Source of the DNA: Burkholderia pseudomultivorans
Lineage (GTDB): Bacteria > Pseudomonadota > Gammaproteobacteria > Burkholderiales > Burkholderiaceae
DNA length: 64,000 bases
Assembly (NCBI RefSeq): GCF_001718415.1
Contig: NZ_CP013377.1
Location: 2,852,001-2,916,000 of the forward strand
Reading direction: 5' to 3'
Below are positions 17,432 to 25,216 of this stretch, piece by piece (position 1 is the stretch's first letter; every line of letters starts with the position of its first letter). Position numbers and translations under genes: made by a program. The notes under the pieces were generated by a model. That model saw only the letters and a program-made list of their open reading frames with translations. It had not been told where the DNA came from and did no database searches.

Positions 17432-18655
17432 TCAGGCCGGCGGCCGGAACGCACGCGTCGCGGAGGGTGCATGTGCATGCTGCTCCAGGTAAGCCAGCGC
17501 ATCGGCGAGCGCCAGCACCTGCGACTCGCCGTTTCTCATGCGCAGCGACACCGCGCCGGCCAGCGCCTCCTTGCGCCCGGTCACCGCGACGATCGGCGCG
17601 GCCAGCGCGCGTGCGTCGAAGATCTTGCGCGGCAGGCGTTCCGCACGGAAGTCGCGCAGCACGCGGCAGCCGATCGCTTCGAACGCGGATGCCACACGGT
17701 CGGCAAACGCGCGTTCGTCATGCCCGATGTTCGCGACGACGATCTGGTCGGGCGCGAGCCACGTCGGCAGCCAGCCTTCGTAGTGTTCGAGCAGCACGCC
17801 GATAAACCGTTCGAGGCTGCCGAGCACCGCGTGATGCAGCATGACGGGCACGGCTCGCGCCCCGTCCTCCGCGACGTACGCCGCGCCGAGCCGCTCCGGC
17901 AACACGAAGTCGAGCTGAATGGTCCCGCACTGCCATTGCCGCCCCTGACGGTCGAGCAGGTGAAACTCGAGCTTCGGGCCGTAAAACGCGCCCTCCCCCG
18001 GCCGCACGGCAAAGTCGAGGCCGGCCGCCCGCGCGGCGGACGCCAGCATCGCTTCGGCGCGGTCCCAGACCGCTTCGTCGCCCGCGCGCACCGCCGGCCT
18101 CGTCGACAACGCCACGTCGAACCCGCCGAATCCGAAGTCCGCATAAATCGACTTCAGCAACATGCAGAAGCGCGCGACTTCGGCCTCGACCTGATCGGGC
18201 ATGCACAGCACGTGCGCGTCGTCCTGCGTGAATGCACGCGCGCGCATCAGGCCATGCAGCGCGCCCGACGGCTCGGCGCGATGCACCGCGCCGAACTCCG
18301 AATATCGAACCGGGAGATCGCGATACGAGCGGACGCCTTTCCTGAAGATCTGCACATGGCACGGACAGCTCATCGGCTTGAGGCAGTACGGGCGATCGTC
18401 GCTCTGCAGCGAGAACATGCCGCGTCCGAACTTTTCCCAGTGGCCGCTCTGCTCCCACAGGCTGCGCGCGATGATCTGCGGCGTCCGCACTTCGGAAAAT
18501 CCGGCTTGCCGCATCCGGGCACGAATATAGTCTTCGACGACACGCAGCAGGACCATGCCGCGCGGATGCCAGAAAATGGCACCCGGACTTTCGTCCTGCT
18601 GATGAAACAGCTCGAGCTTGTTGCCGAGCACTCGGTGATCGCAGTCATCCATCAT
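17432..18655 (-). CDS. Short threonyl-tRNA synthetase paralogue lacking the N-terminal editing domains
   Basis: A 407-residue class II synthetase that is catalytic core plus anticodon-binding domain only; normal ThrRS is about 640 residues with N-terminal TGS and editing domains. Motif 2 is clear (FGAVHRAEPSGALHGLMRAR, Arg126) and motif 3 has LGSLERF with Arg283. The three zinc ligands that recognise threonine are kept: Cys97, His148 and His274. Differences from E. coli ThrRS include PGH to PCH (Cys99) and IHR to LHH (His275). The start at MMDDCDH follows a GGAG site. It would charge tRNA-Thr but cannot clear Ser-tRNA itself. It is preceded by a threonine-codon attenuator. Roles could be starvation backup, inhibitor resistance or supply of Thr-tRNA. 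Confidence 0.9.
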   Translation of the reverse strand: MMDDCDHRVLGNKLELFHQQDESPGAIFWHPRGMVLLRVVEDYIRARMRQAGFSEVRTPQIIARSLWEQSGHWEKFGRGMFSLQSDDRPYCLKPMSCPCHVQIFRKGVRSYRDLPVRYSEFGAVHRAEPSGALHGLMRARAFTQDDAHVLCMPDQVEAEVARFCMLLKSIYADFGFGGFDVALSTRPAVRAGDEAVWDRAEAMLASAARAAGLDFAVRPGEGAFYGPKLEFHLLDRQGRQWQCGTIQLDFVLPERLGAAYVAEDGARAVPVMLHHAVLGSLERFIGVLLEHYEGWLPTWLAPDQIVVANIGHDERAFADRVASAFEAIGCRVLRDFRAERLPRKIFDARALAAPIVAVTGRKEALAGAVSLRMRNGESQVLALADALAYLEQHAHAPSATRAFRPPA

Positions 18656-18694
18656 GTTCTCCGCTGATATTCGATGCCGAATACGACGGAGCAT

Positions 18695-18724
18695 GAAAAA
18701 AGCCCCGTCGCATGCGGCGGGGCC
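18695..18724 (-). terminator. Intrinsic terminator of the threonine attenuator
   Basis: On the minus strand GCCCCGCCGC-ATGC-GACGGGGC folds into a GC hairpin (six pairs, one mismatch, two more pairs) followed directly by six Ts. It lies 23 bases after the leader-peptide stop and 40 bases before the ThrRS paralogue start, where an attenuator terminator is expected. Confidence 0.85.
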
Positions 18725-18779
18725 TGGGATGGTTCGAAGCACTGAATTACGACGCGCGACATCCTCCCGACCCGCCATG
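18711..18779 (-). promoter_or_regulatory. Antiterminator pairing in the ThrRS leader
   Basis: The leader segment CATGGCGGG (18771-18779, minus strand), just after the Thr codons, is complementary to CCCGCC-GC-ATG in the 5' arm of the terminator (18711-18721), apart from a two-base bulge. A ribosome stalled on the Thr codons would leave this segment free to break the terminator; a ribosome reaching the leader stop would cover it. No folding energy was computed. Confidence 0.7.
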
Positions 18780-18830
18780 AGCGGTCGTGGTGGTGGTGGT
18801 GGTCGTGGTCGTGACGAAACGTGCGTTCAT
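18747..18830 (-). CDS. Threonine leader peptide with ten consecutive Thr codons
   Basis: A 27-residue open frame: MNARFV, ten threonines in a row encoded only by ACC and ACG (18783-18812), then AHGGSGGCRAS and TAA. It is the sensing element of a ribosome-mediated transcription attenuator for the ThrRS paralogue: scarce Thr-tRNA would stall the ribosome in the Thr run. It resembles in logic the enteric thr operon leader and the pheM leader of pheST, but is not homologous by sequence. No ribosome site precedes the ATG; the predicted transcription start coincides with it, so it may be translated from a leaderless mRNA. Confidence 0.85.
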   Translation of the reverse strand: MNARFVTTTTTTTTTTAHGGSGGCRAS

Positions 18831-18836
18831 GCGGTG

Positions 18837-18865
18837 AATCTAGTCGACTCGCTGGCGGCTGTCAA
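18837..18865 (-). promoter_or_regulatory. Sigma-70 promoter of the attenuator and ThrRS paralogue
   Basis: On the minus strand a perfect -35 box TTGACA (18860-18865) is separated by 17 bases from TAGATT (18837-18842, 4 of 6 matches). The predicted start point is six or seven bases on, at or next to the leader ATG (18830). Confidence 0.7.
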
Positions 18866-19113
18866 CAACGCGCGTGATGCCGACTGTCGTGCGCGCGTGC
18901 GTCGGCGGTCCGCTCGCTGCGCATCGAATCGAATGACTTTCGCGTACCTTGTGCGAGGATGCCGACAAAGCACCGATGGCGGTTTGAGCCGATGATGAAT
19001 CAGATCCGCACGTGTCGATATCGACCGTCCGGGCGGTTCCACCGTGCGATCCTGAAGCGATGCGTGTATCGTCCGGTTTCATCCCGCCTGCCATTTCATC
19101 TCGCGCCACTCAC

Positions 19114-19848
19114 ATGAAACGTCTCGCCTGTTTCGCTCTCGCGCTGGGTCTTGCGATGTCTTCGCCCGCTCGCGCGGACTGCAAGCGCTTCATCCGCTCA
19201 TGGGCCCAGCTCTATCCGCAGCGCACGGTCGACGCCGCGCATGTCGCCTGCGTCGCGTGGCCCGCCAATCCGAAACTGACCATCGCCGCGCTGCCGTTCG
19301 ACAGGCAGTCCGCCGATCTCGGTGTCGTCGTCGCCGACAGCGCAACCGGAAAGGTCGTCGCGCACGGCCTGCAGCAAGACGTGATCGACCGCAGCAGCTG
19401 GCGCAGTCTCGAACGGCTCGCGATCGACGTGGCGCCCTATCCGCTCGACAAAAACCGGACCGCATTCGGCGTGGTCGCGGTGAATCGCGACACCGACAGC
19501 GCATCGCACACCGTCGAAGCCGTGATGTCGATGTACGTGATCGACGGGCCGCGCGTCCAGCAGATCCTCGACCGGCTGCTGGTCTACTGGCGCACCGGCG
19601 GGATCTTCTACGACTGCGCCGGCGAAGTCTCCGAGGTAAAGCGGAAACTCGCCGTCGGGGCGAGCGGCAGCGCGGGTTACCCGACGTTGAATGTGTCGGA
19701 GACGTCGTCGACGTATGCGAGTCCGCACAAGGGACAGTCGGCCGACGACTGCAACGTGCGCGCGTCCGACGTGAAGCATCGCGACTATTCGATCCGCTAC
19801 CGCAACGGCCGGTACGAAGTGCCGAAGGCGCTTCAGCCGTTCGCGTGA
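19114..19848 (+). CDS. Secreted protein of unknown function
   Basis: A 244-residue protein with a standard signal peptide (MKRLACFALALGLAM, cleavage near SPARA). The mature part has four or five cysteines, including DCKRF near the start and FYDCAGEV, compatible with disulphides in the periplasm. I start it at the Met of the signal peptide; 34 additional upstream residues are unlikely. I do not recognise the family. It lies between the ThrRS attenuator (divergent) and the MFS exporter (convergent, 17 bases away) and so could belong to either or neither. Confidence 0.65.
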   Translation: MKRLACFALALGLAMSSPARADCKRFIRSWAQLYPQRTVDAAHVACVAWPANPKLTIAALPFDRQSADLGVVVADSATGKVVAHGLQQDVIDRSSWRSLERLAIDVAPYPLDKNRTAFGVVAVNRDTDSASHTVEAVMSMYVIDGPRVQQILDRLLVYWRTGGIFYDCAGEVSEVKRKLAVGASGSAGYPTLNVSETSSTYASPHKGQSADDCNVRASDVKHRDYSIRYRNGRYEVPKALQPFA

Positions 19849-19865
19849 GCGTCGAACCGGACGAA

Positions 19866-21230
19866 CTAGCGCGCCTCTCCGTCGACCTGGGCGCGCGGCG
19901 ACGCCAGCATATGACACGACACGGCGACGATCATCACGATCACCGCCAGCGCCAGCATCAGCGCCCGATAGCCGCTGCGGAAATCGTCGAAATGCCGGGT
20001 CAGGAAGATCGCGAACGCGATGCCGCTCGCGCCGCCGATGTTGTGCACCGTCCATGAGGTGCCCATCGCGACGGCCGCCTTCTCGCGTGGCAGCGCGCCG
20101 AGCGCGACCAGCGTCGACGGGCCGAGAATCGCGCCCCAGCCGATGCCGAACAGGATCAGCGGCAGCAAGAACCAGCGCGCGTCCAGCTTCGCCGCGGCAA
20201 CGGCCAGCAGCAGCGCCGCGACGACGAACAGGAACAGGCCGGTCACGATGATCCGCGACGGCCCGATGCGCTCGCTTCGGCCGCCGATCCAAGACGACGC
20301 GACCGAGAACGTCACGGTCGCGGGCAGCAGGAACAGGCCGATCGCGATGTCGCCCATCCCGAGCTGGCTCGAAAAGAAAATCGGGAAGGTCAGCAGCACG
20401 ATGCAGTAGAAGAACGCGAGAAAGAACGTCGCCAGCAGCGCGGACAGGAACCGCGGTTCCCGGAAGAAATGAAACTCGACGATCGGATCGCGCGTGTTCA
20501 GTTCGTGCCGCACGAACAGCGCCAGCGACCCGATCGACACCGGCAGCAGCCACAGATGGAGCGACGCCCCGTCGATCGACAGATAGCTGACGAGCGCGGT
20601 CAGGCCGACGACGAGCAGCAGGCAACCGGTGACGTCGAGGCGCTTCGCCGTGGCTTCCCTGAATTCCGGTATCGCCCATGCACAGAGAACCAGGCTGATC
20701 GCAATGAACGGAATATTGATCAGGAATGCGACATGCCAGTCGAGCGCGCCCGCGAACACGCCGCCGATGATCGGGCCGAGCGCGAGGCCGATGCCGTTCG
20801 CGCCGAACAGGATCCCCAGCGCCTTGCCCTGCTCGCTTTCGTCGAAGGTATAGCTGACGATCGCGCCCGACACCGTATACAGGATCGCGCAACCGATGCC
20901 CTGCACGAAGCGGAACAGAACCAGCAGCCAGAACTGATGCGCGATACCGGCGAACAGCGACGCGACGCCGAATATCGCCAGGCCGATCATCAGCAGCTTC
21001 TTGCGCCCGAGATTGTCGGCGAGCGTGCCGACCGGCACCATGAACGCCGACAGCGCCACCATGAATATCGACGTGACCCACTGCGTCGCCTGGATCGGAA
21101 TCGAGAAGTCGCGGCCGATCGCAGGAAGAATCGTGTTGACGACCGTGAGATCGATGCAGCCCAGGAAGCTGGCGATGCAAATGCCGGTCAGCCCGACATA
21201 TTTTCGAACCTTGCCCGATGTATCAGTCAT
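19866..21230 (-). CDS. MFS drug exporter, DHA2 (EmrB/QacA) type
   Basis: A 454-residue major facilitator with about 14 hydrophobic segments. The family motif GTLADNLGRKKLL follows TM2, and DLTVVNTILPAIG in TM1 is typical of the 14-helix DHA2 group. It uses proton exchange to pump small molecules out through the inner membrane. Its start overlaps the end of the cyclodipeptide synthase gene by eight bases, so it is translationally coupled and most likely exports the operon's diketopiperazine product or protects the producer. Confidence 0.9.
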   Translation of the reverse strand: MTDTSGKVRKYVGLTGICIASFLGCIDLTVVNTILPAIGRDFSIPIQATQWVTSIFMVALSAFMVPVGTLADNLGRKKLLMIGLAIFGVASLFAGIAHQFWLLVLFRFVQGIGCAILYTVSGAIVSYTFDESEQGKALGILFGANGIGLALGPIIGGVFAGALDWHVAFLINIPFIAISLVLCAWAIPEFREATAKRLDVTGCLLLVVGLTALVSYLSIDGASLHLWLLPVSIGSLALFVRHELNTRDPIVEFHFFREPRFLSALLATFFLAFFYCIVLLTFPIFFSSQLGMGDIAIGLFLLPATVTFSVASSWIGGRSERIGPSRIIVTGLFLFVVAALLLAVAAAKLDARWFLLPLILFGIGWGAILGPSTLVALGALPREKAAVAMGTSWTVHNIGGASGIAFAIFLTRHFDDFRSGYRALMLALAVIVMIVAVSCHMLASPRAQVDGEAR

Positions 21231-21951
21231 GCGCCGTCGCCTCGGTTTCCTCGTGCTCGTAGCCGTGCTCGTGCGCCTGCGCCGAGGACTTTTTCTTGAA
21301 CTTGACAGCCAGCCAGTTCGCGCGAGCGTCGCCGTCGTTCTGGACGAATATCTCGCGCGTCTTGCTCATCGCGGAGGTCATCTGCTTCGGGTAGAGGATG
21401 AAGTCGATGCCGTCGCGCGCCCACATCGGCATGATGATCGGGCATTCCTCGAGAATATAGAACAGCGAACGATAGAACGCATCCTCGTGCGCCTGCGTGC
21501 CGCGCACGAGCCCGTTGCGTTCGGCGAACACGTCGATCGTGCCGTTGATCGCATCGCGGTATTCGTGATTCGAATAGTACTCGTTGGTGATCAGGTGGTA
21601 GTACTGCGTGTAGTCGTCGCGGCGCAGCAGATCGTCCCAGCGCAGCACCTCGCGCCGCATCGACAGCTTCGCGAGAATGCCCGCGTTCTGCGCGAGCCAC
21701 GCGTCGCCGCGCTCGCGGCTGCGGCGATAGTTGCTGTGCGCCGATCCGGTGTTGTAGTTGTGACGCTGCAACGTGTCGGCCACCGCGATCACGCAGCGGC
21801 CGAACGCCGACACGTTGATCTTGTCGACCGTCGCCGCCAGCTTGTCGCCTTCGTGATACTCCTTCCCGACGCTGATCAGCAACAGCGCCGTCTTGCCGAT
21901 GTAATGATGCGCCTGGAATTTGCCTTGCGCCTGCAACGAGACCTTGTACAT
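21223..21951 (-). CDS. tRNA-dependent cyclodipeptide synthase (XYP subfamily)
   Basis: A 242-residue protein recognised as a cyclodipeptide synthase, which joins two amino acids taken from aminoacyl-tRNAs into a diketopiperazine. The Rossmann start has LLLISVGKEY, giving the nucleophilic Ser27. The catalytic pair Tyr165 and Glu169 is in FYILEECPI, and Tyr187-Pro188 is in FILYPKQ; with Lys30 at the position that is Asn in the NYH group, this marks the XYP subfamily. Product amino acids cannot be read reliably. A 24-residue tail rich in His and Glu (HEHGYEHEE) follows the catalytic domain and is unusual. GGAG precedes the start. The stop overlaps the MFS exporter. Confidence 0.87.
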   Translation of the reverse strand: MYKVSLQAQGKFQAHHYIGKTALLLISVGKEYHEGDKLAATVDKINVSAFGRCVIAVADTLQRHNYNTGSAHSNYRRSRERGDAWLAQNAGILAKLSMRREVLRWDDLLRRDDYTQYYHLITNEYYSNHEYRDAINGTIDVFAERNGLVRGTQAHEDAFYRSLFYILEECPIIMPMWARDGIDFILYPKQMTSAMSKTREIFVQNDGDARANWLAVKFKKKSSAQAHEHGYEHEETEATAHD

Positions 21952-21953
21952 GC

Positions 21954-22769
21954 TTAGCTCCAGTAGACCAACGGTTCGGTTTCGGATTTGACGCCGACAA
22001 AGGCACTCAGCGTGACCCTGTCCTGCTCCTCGACCGGGCGTACCGCATGAATGAAGCGCGGATTCAGGATGATCAGGTCGCCGACCTCCGGCTTGACGAC
22101 GACGTCGGGATCGCTCACGTGGCGGCGGCTGATCCCGTAGCGCCGGTCGCCCTGCAACGCGGCGTACTCGTGCGCGTCGGGCTCGATGTTCCAGAGCTCC
22201 AGTTCGCCGCCGCGCGGCGGAACCTGCAGATAGATGTTCGCCGACAGCTGGTGTCGAAGTTTCCAGTCGATGCCCTTCGGCAGCGTCCACTCCAGGTTGT
22301 CGATATGCGGCTCGAGATCGACGCCGGGCGTCTGGTAACGGCACACGCCGACGAAGCATTTCTGCCGGTCGACGCTGAGGAGCCGCGCGCCTTCGGGCCA
22401 GGCGTCGTCGAGCAGCGTGCGAAACCGGTCGACCGGCGAGGCCAGCTCGCCGAACAGCGTGCGCACACGCTGGATGTTGTCCAGTGCGTGCGCGTGGTAC
22501 GCGCGCCGGACCTCGTCGGAGCGGATCTCGGCATACGCGATGCCGAGCCGCGTGAACTCGGTGGCATGGCCCAGCGCGCCGCGCTCCGGATGCGAGAACA
22601 GGCGCTCCCCGGCGCGCCGGATCACCGCCGGCGGTGCAAACGTGTGGATGCGTATCGCCAATGCGTCGCCGTTGCATAGCGCCAGCAGGTGATCGGCGCG
22701 CAGCGCGGTTTCGTCCAGATCGATGACTGCGTGTGCGACTTCTGCTCGTTTTTTCATGGGCTTGGACAT
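21954..22769 (-). CDS. 2-oxoglutarate/Fe(II)-dependent oxygenase
   Basis: A 271-residue double-stranded beta-helix oxygenase. The iron facial triad is His155 and Asp157 (LEPHIDNLEW) with His241 (NPRFIHAVRP), and Arg251 is placed to bind 2-oxoglutarate. It should hydroxylate, desaturate or otherwise oxidise a substrate, most simply the cyclodipeptide made by the next gene, whose start is 2 bases away. The start is either MSKPMKK (used here) or MKKRAEV four codons later; neither has a good ribosome site. Bicyclomycin operons also pair a cyclodipeptide synthase with such enzymes, but use five of them. Confidence 0.88.
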   Translation of the reverse strand: MSKPMKKRAEVAHAVIDLDETALRADHLLALCNGDALAIRIHTFAPPAVIRRAGERLFSHPERGALGHATEFTRLGIAYAEIRSDEVRRAYHAHALDNIQRVRTLFGELASPVDRFRTLLDDAWPEGARLLSVDRQKCFVGVCRYQTPGVDLEPHIDNLEWTLPKGIDWKLRHQLSANIYLQVPPRGGELELWNIEPDAHEYAALQGDRRYGISRRHVSDPDVVVKPEVGDLIILNPRFIHAVRPVEEQDRVTLSAFVGVKSETEPLVYWS

Positions 22770-22828
22770 GATGGAGTCGAGGGCGAAGATCCCGATCGCA
22801 AAATGCGCCGCCGTGCGGCGCCGGCGCG

Positions 22829-25216
22829 TCAAAGCAGGTAGCGCGCACGCAGATAGTAGAAACCGCCGTTCACGCCGATCGGCGACGACACGATGTCGTA
22901 CTTCGTGCCCAGGAACTGCGTATTCGCCGGCAGCGTGGTCGGATACGCGTTGAACAGGTTGTTCGCGCCGAGCGCGATCTCGAACTTGCGCGTCACCGCA
23001 TAGCGCACTTCGAGATCGGTGATGTAGCGCGCAGCGTTCTTGAAGTGCACGAAGGTCGTCGTCGAGTAGGCGTTCGGTCCGCTCCAGATGCTCTCTTCCC
23101 CGGATGTCGTGCCGTAGCGCGACTCGTGCAGGCTGACCGCCCACTTGTCGAGATGCCAGGTGCCGCCGATCACGATCTTGTTCTTCGGCGTCGACGACGT
23201 CAGGTACGCGACCTGCTGCGCGTTGAGCAATGCATTGCCGTTGTTGTCGCGCCCGATTCGCGTCACGCTCGTCGTGTTGAAGTTGATGCCGAGATCCCAG
23301 TCGACACTGCCCCACGACGCGAAATTGCTGTGATACGTGCCGACGATGTCGATGCCGCGCGTGCGCGTGTTCACGCCGTTCGTGAAGTAGTTCGCCGTCA
23401 CTGAAGGCAGCCCGGCAGGCAGCGTGATGCCGGCCAGCGTCAGTGCGTCGATCGCCGTCTGGCCGCTGTAGGTGCCGCCCAGCACGATGCGGTCGCGGAT
23501 GTCGATCTGGTATGCGTCGATCGTCACGTTCAGCTTCGGCAGCGGATTGAGCACGAGGCCGACGTCGAAGTTCGTCGACTTCTCGGGCTTCAGCGGCGTC
23601 GCGCCGAGATTACGCGCCGCCGCGGAATTCGCCGCGAGTATGCCGTTTGCGCTGAGCGGCGAGATGTTCAGGTTCGTGAAGTACTCCGTGGCGAGCGACG
23701 GCGCGCGAAAGCCCGTGCCGACGCTGCCGCGCACCGCGATGCGCGGCGTGATGTCGTAGCGCGTCGACAGCTTGCCGTTCGCGGTACTGCCGACGTCGTT
23801 GTAGTGCTCGTAACGCCCGGCAAGGTCGACCTGCCAGTTCGGCGCGAGCTTCGTCGCGAGATCGGCGTACGCGCCGAGCACCTCGCGCGACGCCGACAGC
23901 GCGCTGAGCGACGACAGCCCGGGCAGCGCCTGCGTGCCCGAACCGTAGGTCGATGCCGCATCGCCGGCGCCGACCGAGTAGGTCTCGTGGCGATGCTCGA
24001 CGCCGACCGACACGTTCAGCGGCGCGGGCAGCACCGGCAGCCGGAAGGCGCGCGACAGGTCGAGGTTGTTCGTCCACTGCGTGTTGTGGAAATTCGACAA
24101 GTGAAAGCGCGTCGGCGTCGAGCCCGTATCCGCGAACAGGCTCGTGTTCGCCGAGTTGATCATGCCGATGTTGATGTTGTCGCTGCCGTAGGTCGTGCTG
24201 AGATCCCACGCCCAGCCGAACAGCCTGTCGCCCTTCACGCCGGCCGTCACCGAATAGTCGTTCTCGCTGATCGTCTCCTGCGGCGTGAAGCCGTTCGGAT
24301 AGATCGACGGCAGCACCGAGGGCAGCCGGTAGTTCTGGTAGCTGCTGCCGTCGCGATGCGCGTACGTGCCGAATCCGTAGAGCTGCACGCCGCTGTCGAG
24401 CAGGTAGCCCGCGTTGAATGCGAATGCCTCGCGCGTGCTCGCCGGCGAACCGAGGATCAGGTTGTCGTCGCGGCCCGTGCGCGGATCGGGGCCGGTGCGC
24501 ACCGTGTGGTTCTGGCGGTTGTATTCGGCGCTGAGGTCCAGGAAACCCGCATCGCCGAGACGCAGGCCGAGGCTGGCCGCATTGTTCTGCGCGAGGCCGT
24601 CGCCGCGATAGGTCTGCCCGGTCGTGTTCGACAGCTCGCCACCCTTGTAGTCGGACTTGAGGATGACGTTGATCACGCCCGCGATCGCGTCCGAGCCGTA
24701 TTGCGCCGATGCGCCGTCGCGCAGGATCTCGACGTGATCGACCGCCGAGACCGGGATCAGATCCACGTCGACGCCGGTCGAGCCCTGCTGCGGGCCCCGG
24801 TTCAGCGAGATGTTCGCGGACGAATGCCGGCGCTTGCCGTTGACGAGCACGAGGACGTGATCGGGGCTCAGCCCGTGCAGCGTCAGCGTGCTGGTCAGGT
24901 TCCCCGCGTCGCCCCGCATCGCCTGCCGTGCGATCGAGGGCGACAACTGCACGAGCGCATCGCGCAGGTTGGTCTGGCCGGTGCGGCGCAGCGCATCGCC
25001 GCCGATCACGTCGACGGGATTCGTGCTGTCGCCTGCCTTCTTCGCGGTCTCGCGCGTGCCGGTCGTTACGACGACGTCCTGCACGTTGCCGGTGAGCGTC
25101 GCGTTGCCTGCGTCCTGCGCCCAGGCCGCCCCGCTCCCCAATCCGCAGGCGGTCAGCGCCAGCAGACAACCGCGCTGCCGCGCGGCGCGTGCGTATTTAC
25201 TCCTCTGAGATTTCAA
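22829..25216 (-). CDS. TonB-dependent outer-membrane receptor of the cyclodipeptide operon
   Basis: A 795-residue TonB-dependent receptor. A signal peptide (KSQRSKYARAARQRGCLLAL, cleavage at AAWAQ) is followed by a TonB box (DVVVTTG), a plug with LRDALVQLSPSI and GSDAIAGVINVIL, and a 22-strand barrel ending FYYLRARYLL. I start it at a TTG preceded by GAGGG, since no ATG gives a signal peptide. It is the first gene of the operon, 59 bases before the oxygenase, so it may take up a metal complex or the matured product of the pathway (inference). Confidence 0.88.
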   Translation of the reverse strand: MKSQRSKYARAARQRGCLLALTACGLGSGAAWAQDAGNATLTGNVQDVVVTTGTRETAKKAGDSTNPVDVIGGDALRRTGQTNLRDALVQLSPSIARQAMRGDAGNLTSTLTLHGLSPDHVLVLVNGKRRHSSANISLNRGPQQGSTGVDVDLIPVSAVDHVEILRDGASAQYGSDAIAGVINVILKSDYKGGELSNTTGQTYRGDGLAQNNAASLGLRLGDAGFLDLSAEYNRQNHTVRTGPDPRTGRDDNLILGSPASTREAFAFNAGYLLDSGVQLYGFGTYAHRDGSSYQNYRLPSVLPSIYPNGFTPQETISENDYSVTAGVKGDRLFGWAWDLSTTYGSDNINIGMINSANTSLFADTGSTPTRFHLSNFHNTQWTNNLDLSRAFRLPVLPAPLNVSVGVEHRHETYSVGAGDAASTYGSGTQALPGLSSLSALSASREVLGAYADLATKLAPNWQVDLAGRYEHYNDVGSTANGKLSTRYDITPRIAVRGSVGTGFRAPSLATEYFTNLNISPLSANGILAANSAAARNLGATPLKPEKSTNFDVGLVLNPLPKLNVTIDAYQIDIRDRIVLGGTYSGQTAIDALTLAGITLPAGLPSVTANYFTNGVNTRTRGIDIVGTYHSNFASWGSVDWDLGINFNTTSVTRIGRDNNGNALLNAQQVAYLTSSTPKNKIVIGGTWHLDKWAVSLHESRYGTTSGEESIWSGPNAYSTTTFVHFKNAARYITDLEVRYAVTRKFEIALGANNLFNAYPTTLPANTQFLGTKYDIVSSPIGVNGGFYYLRARYLL

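Noticed and set aside
18783..18812. Plain GGT microsatellite
   Set aside because: In the minus-strand frame it is the Thr run of a leader peptide with matching promoter, stop and terminator; a chance repeat would not explain these.
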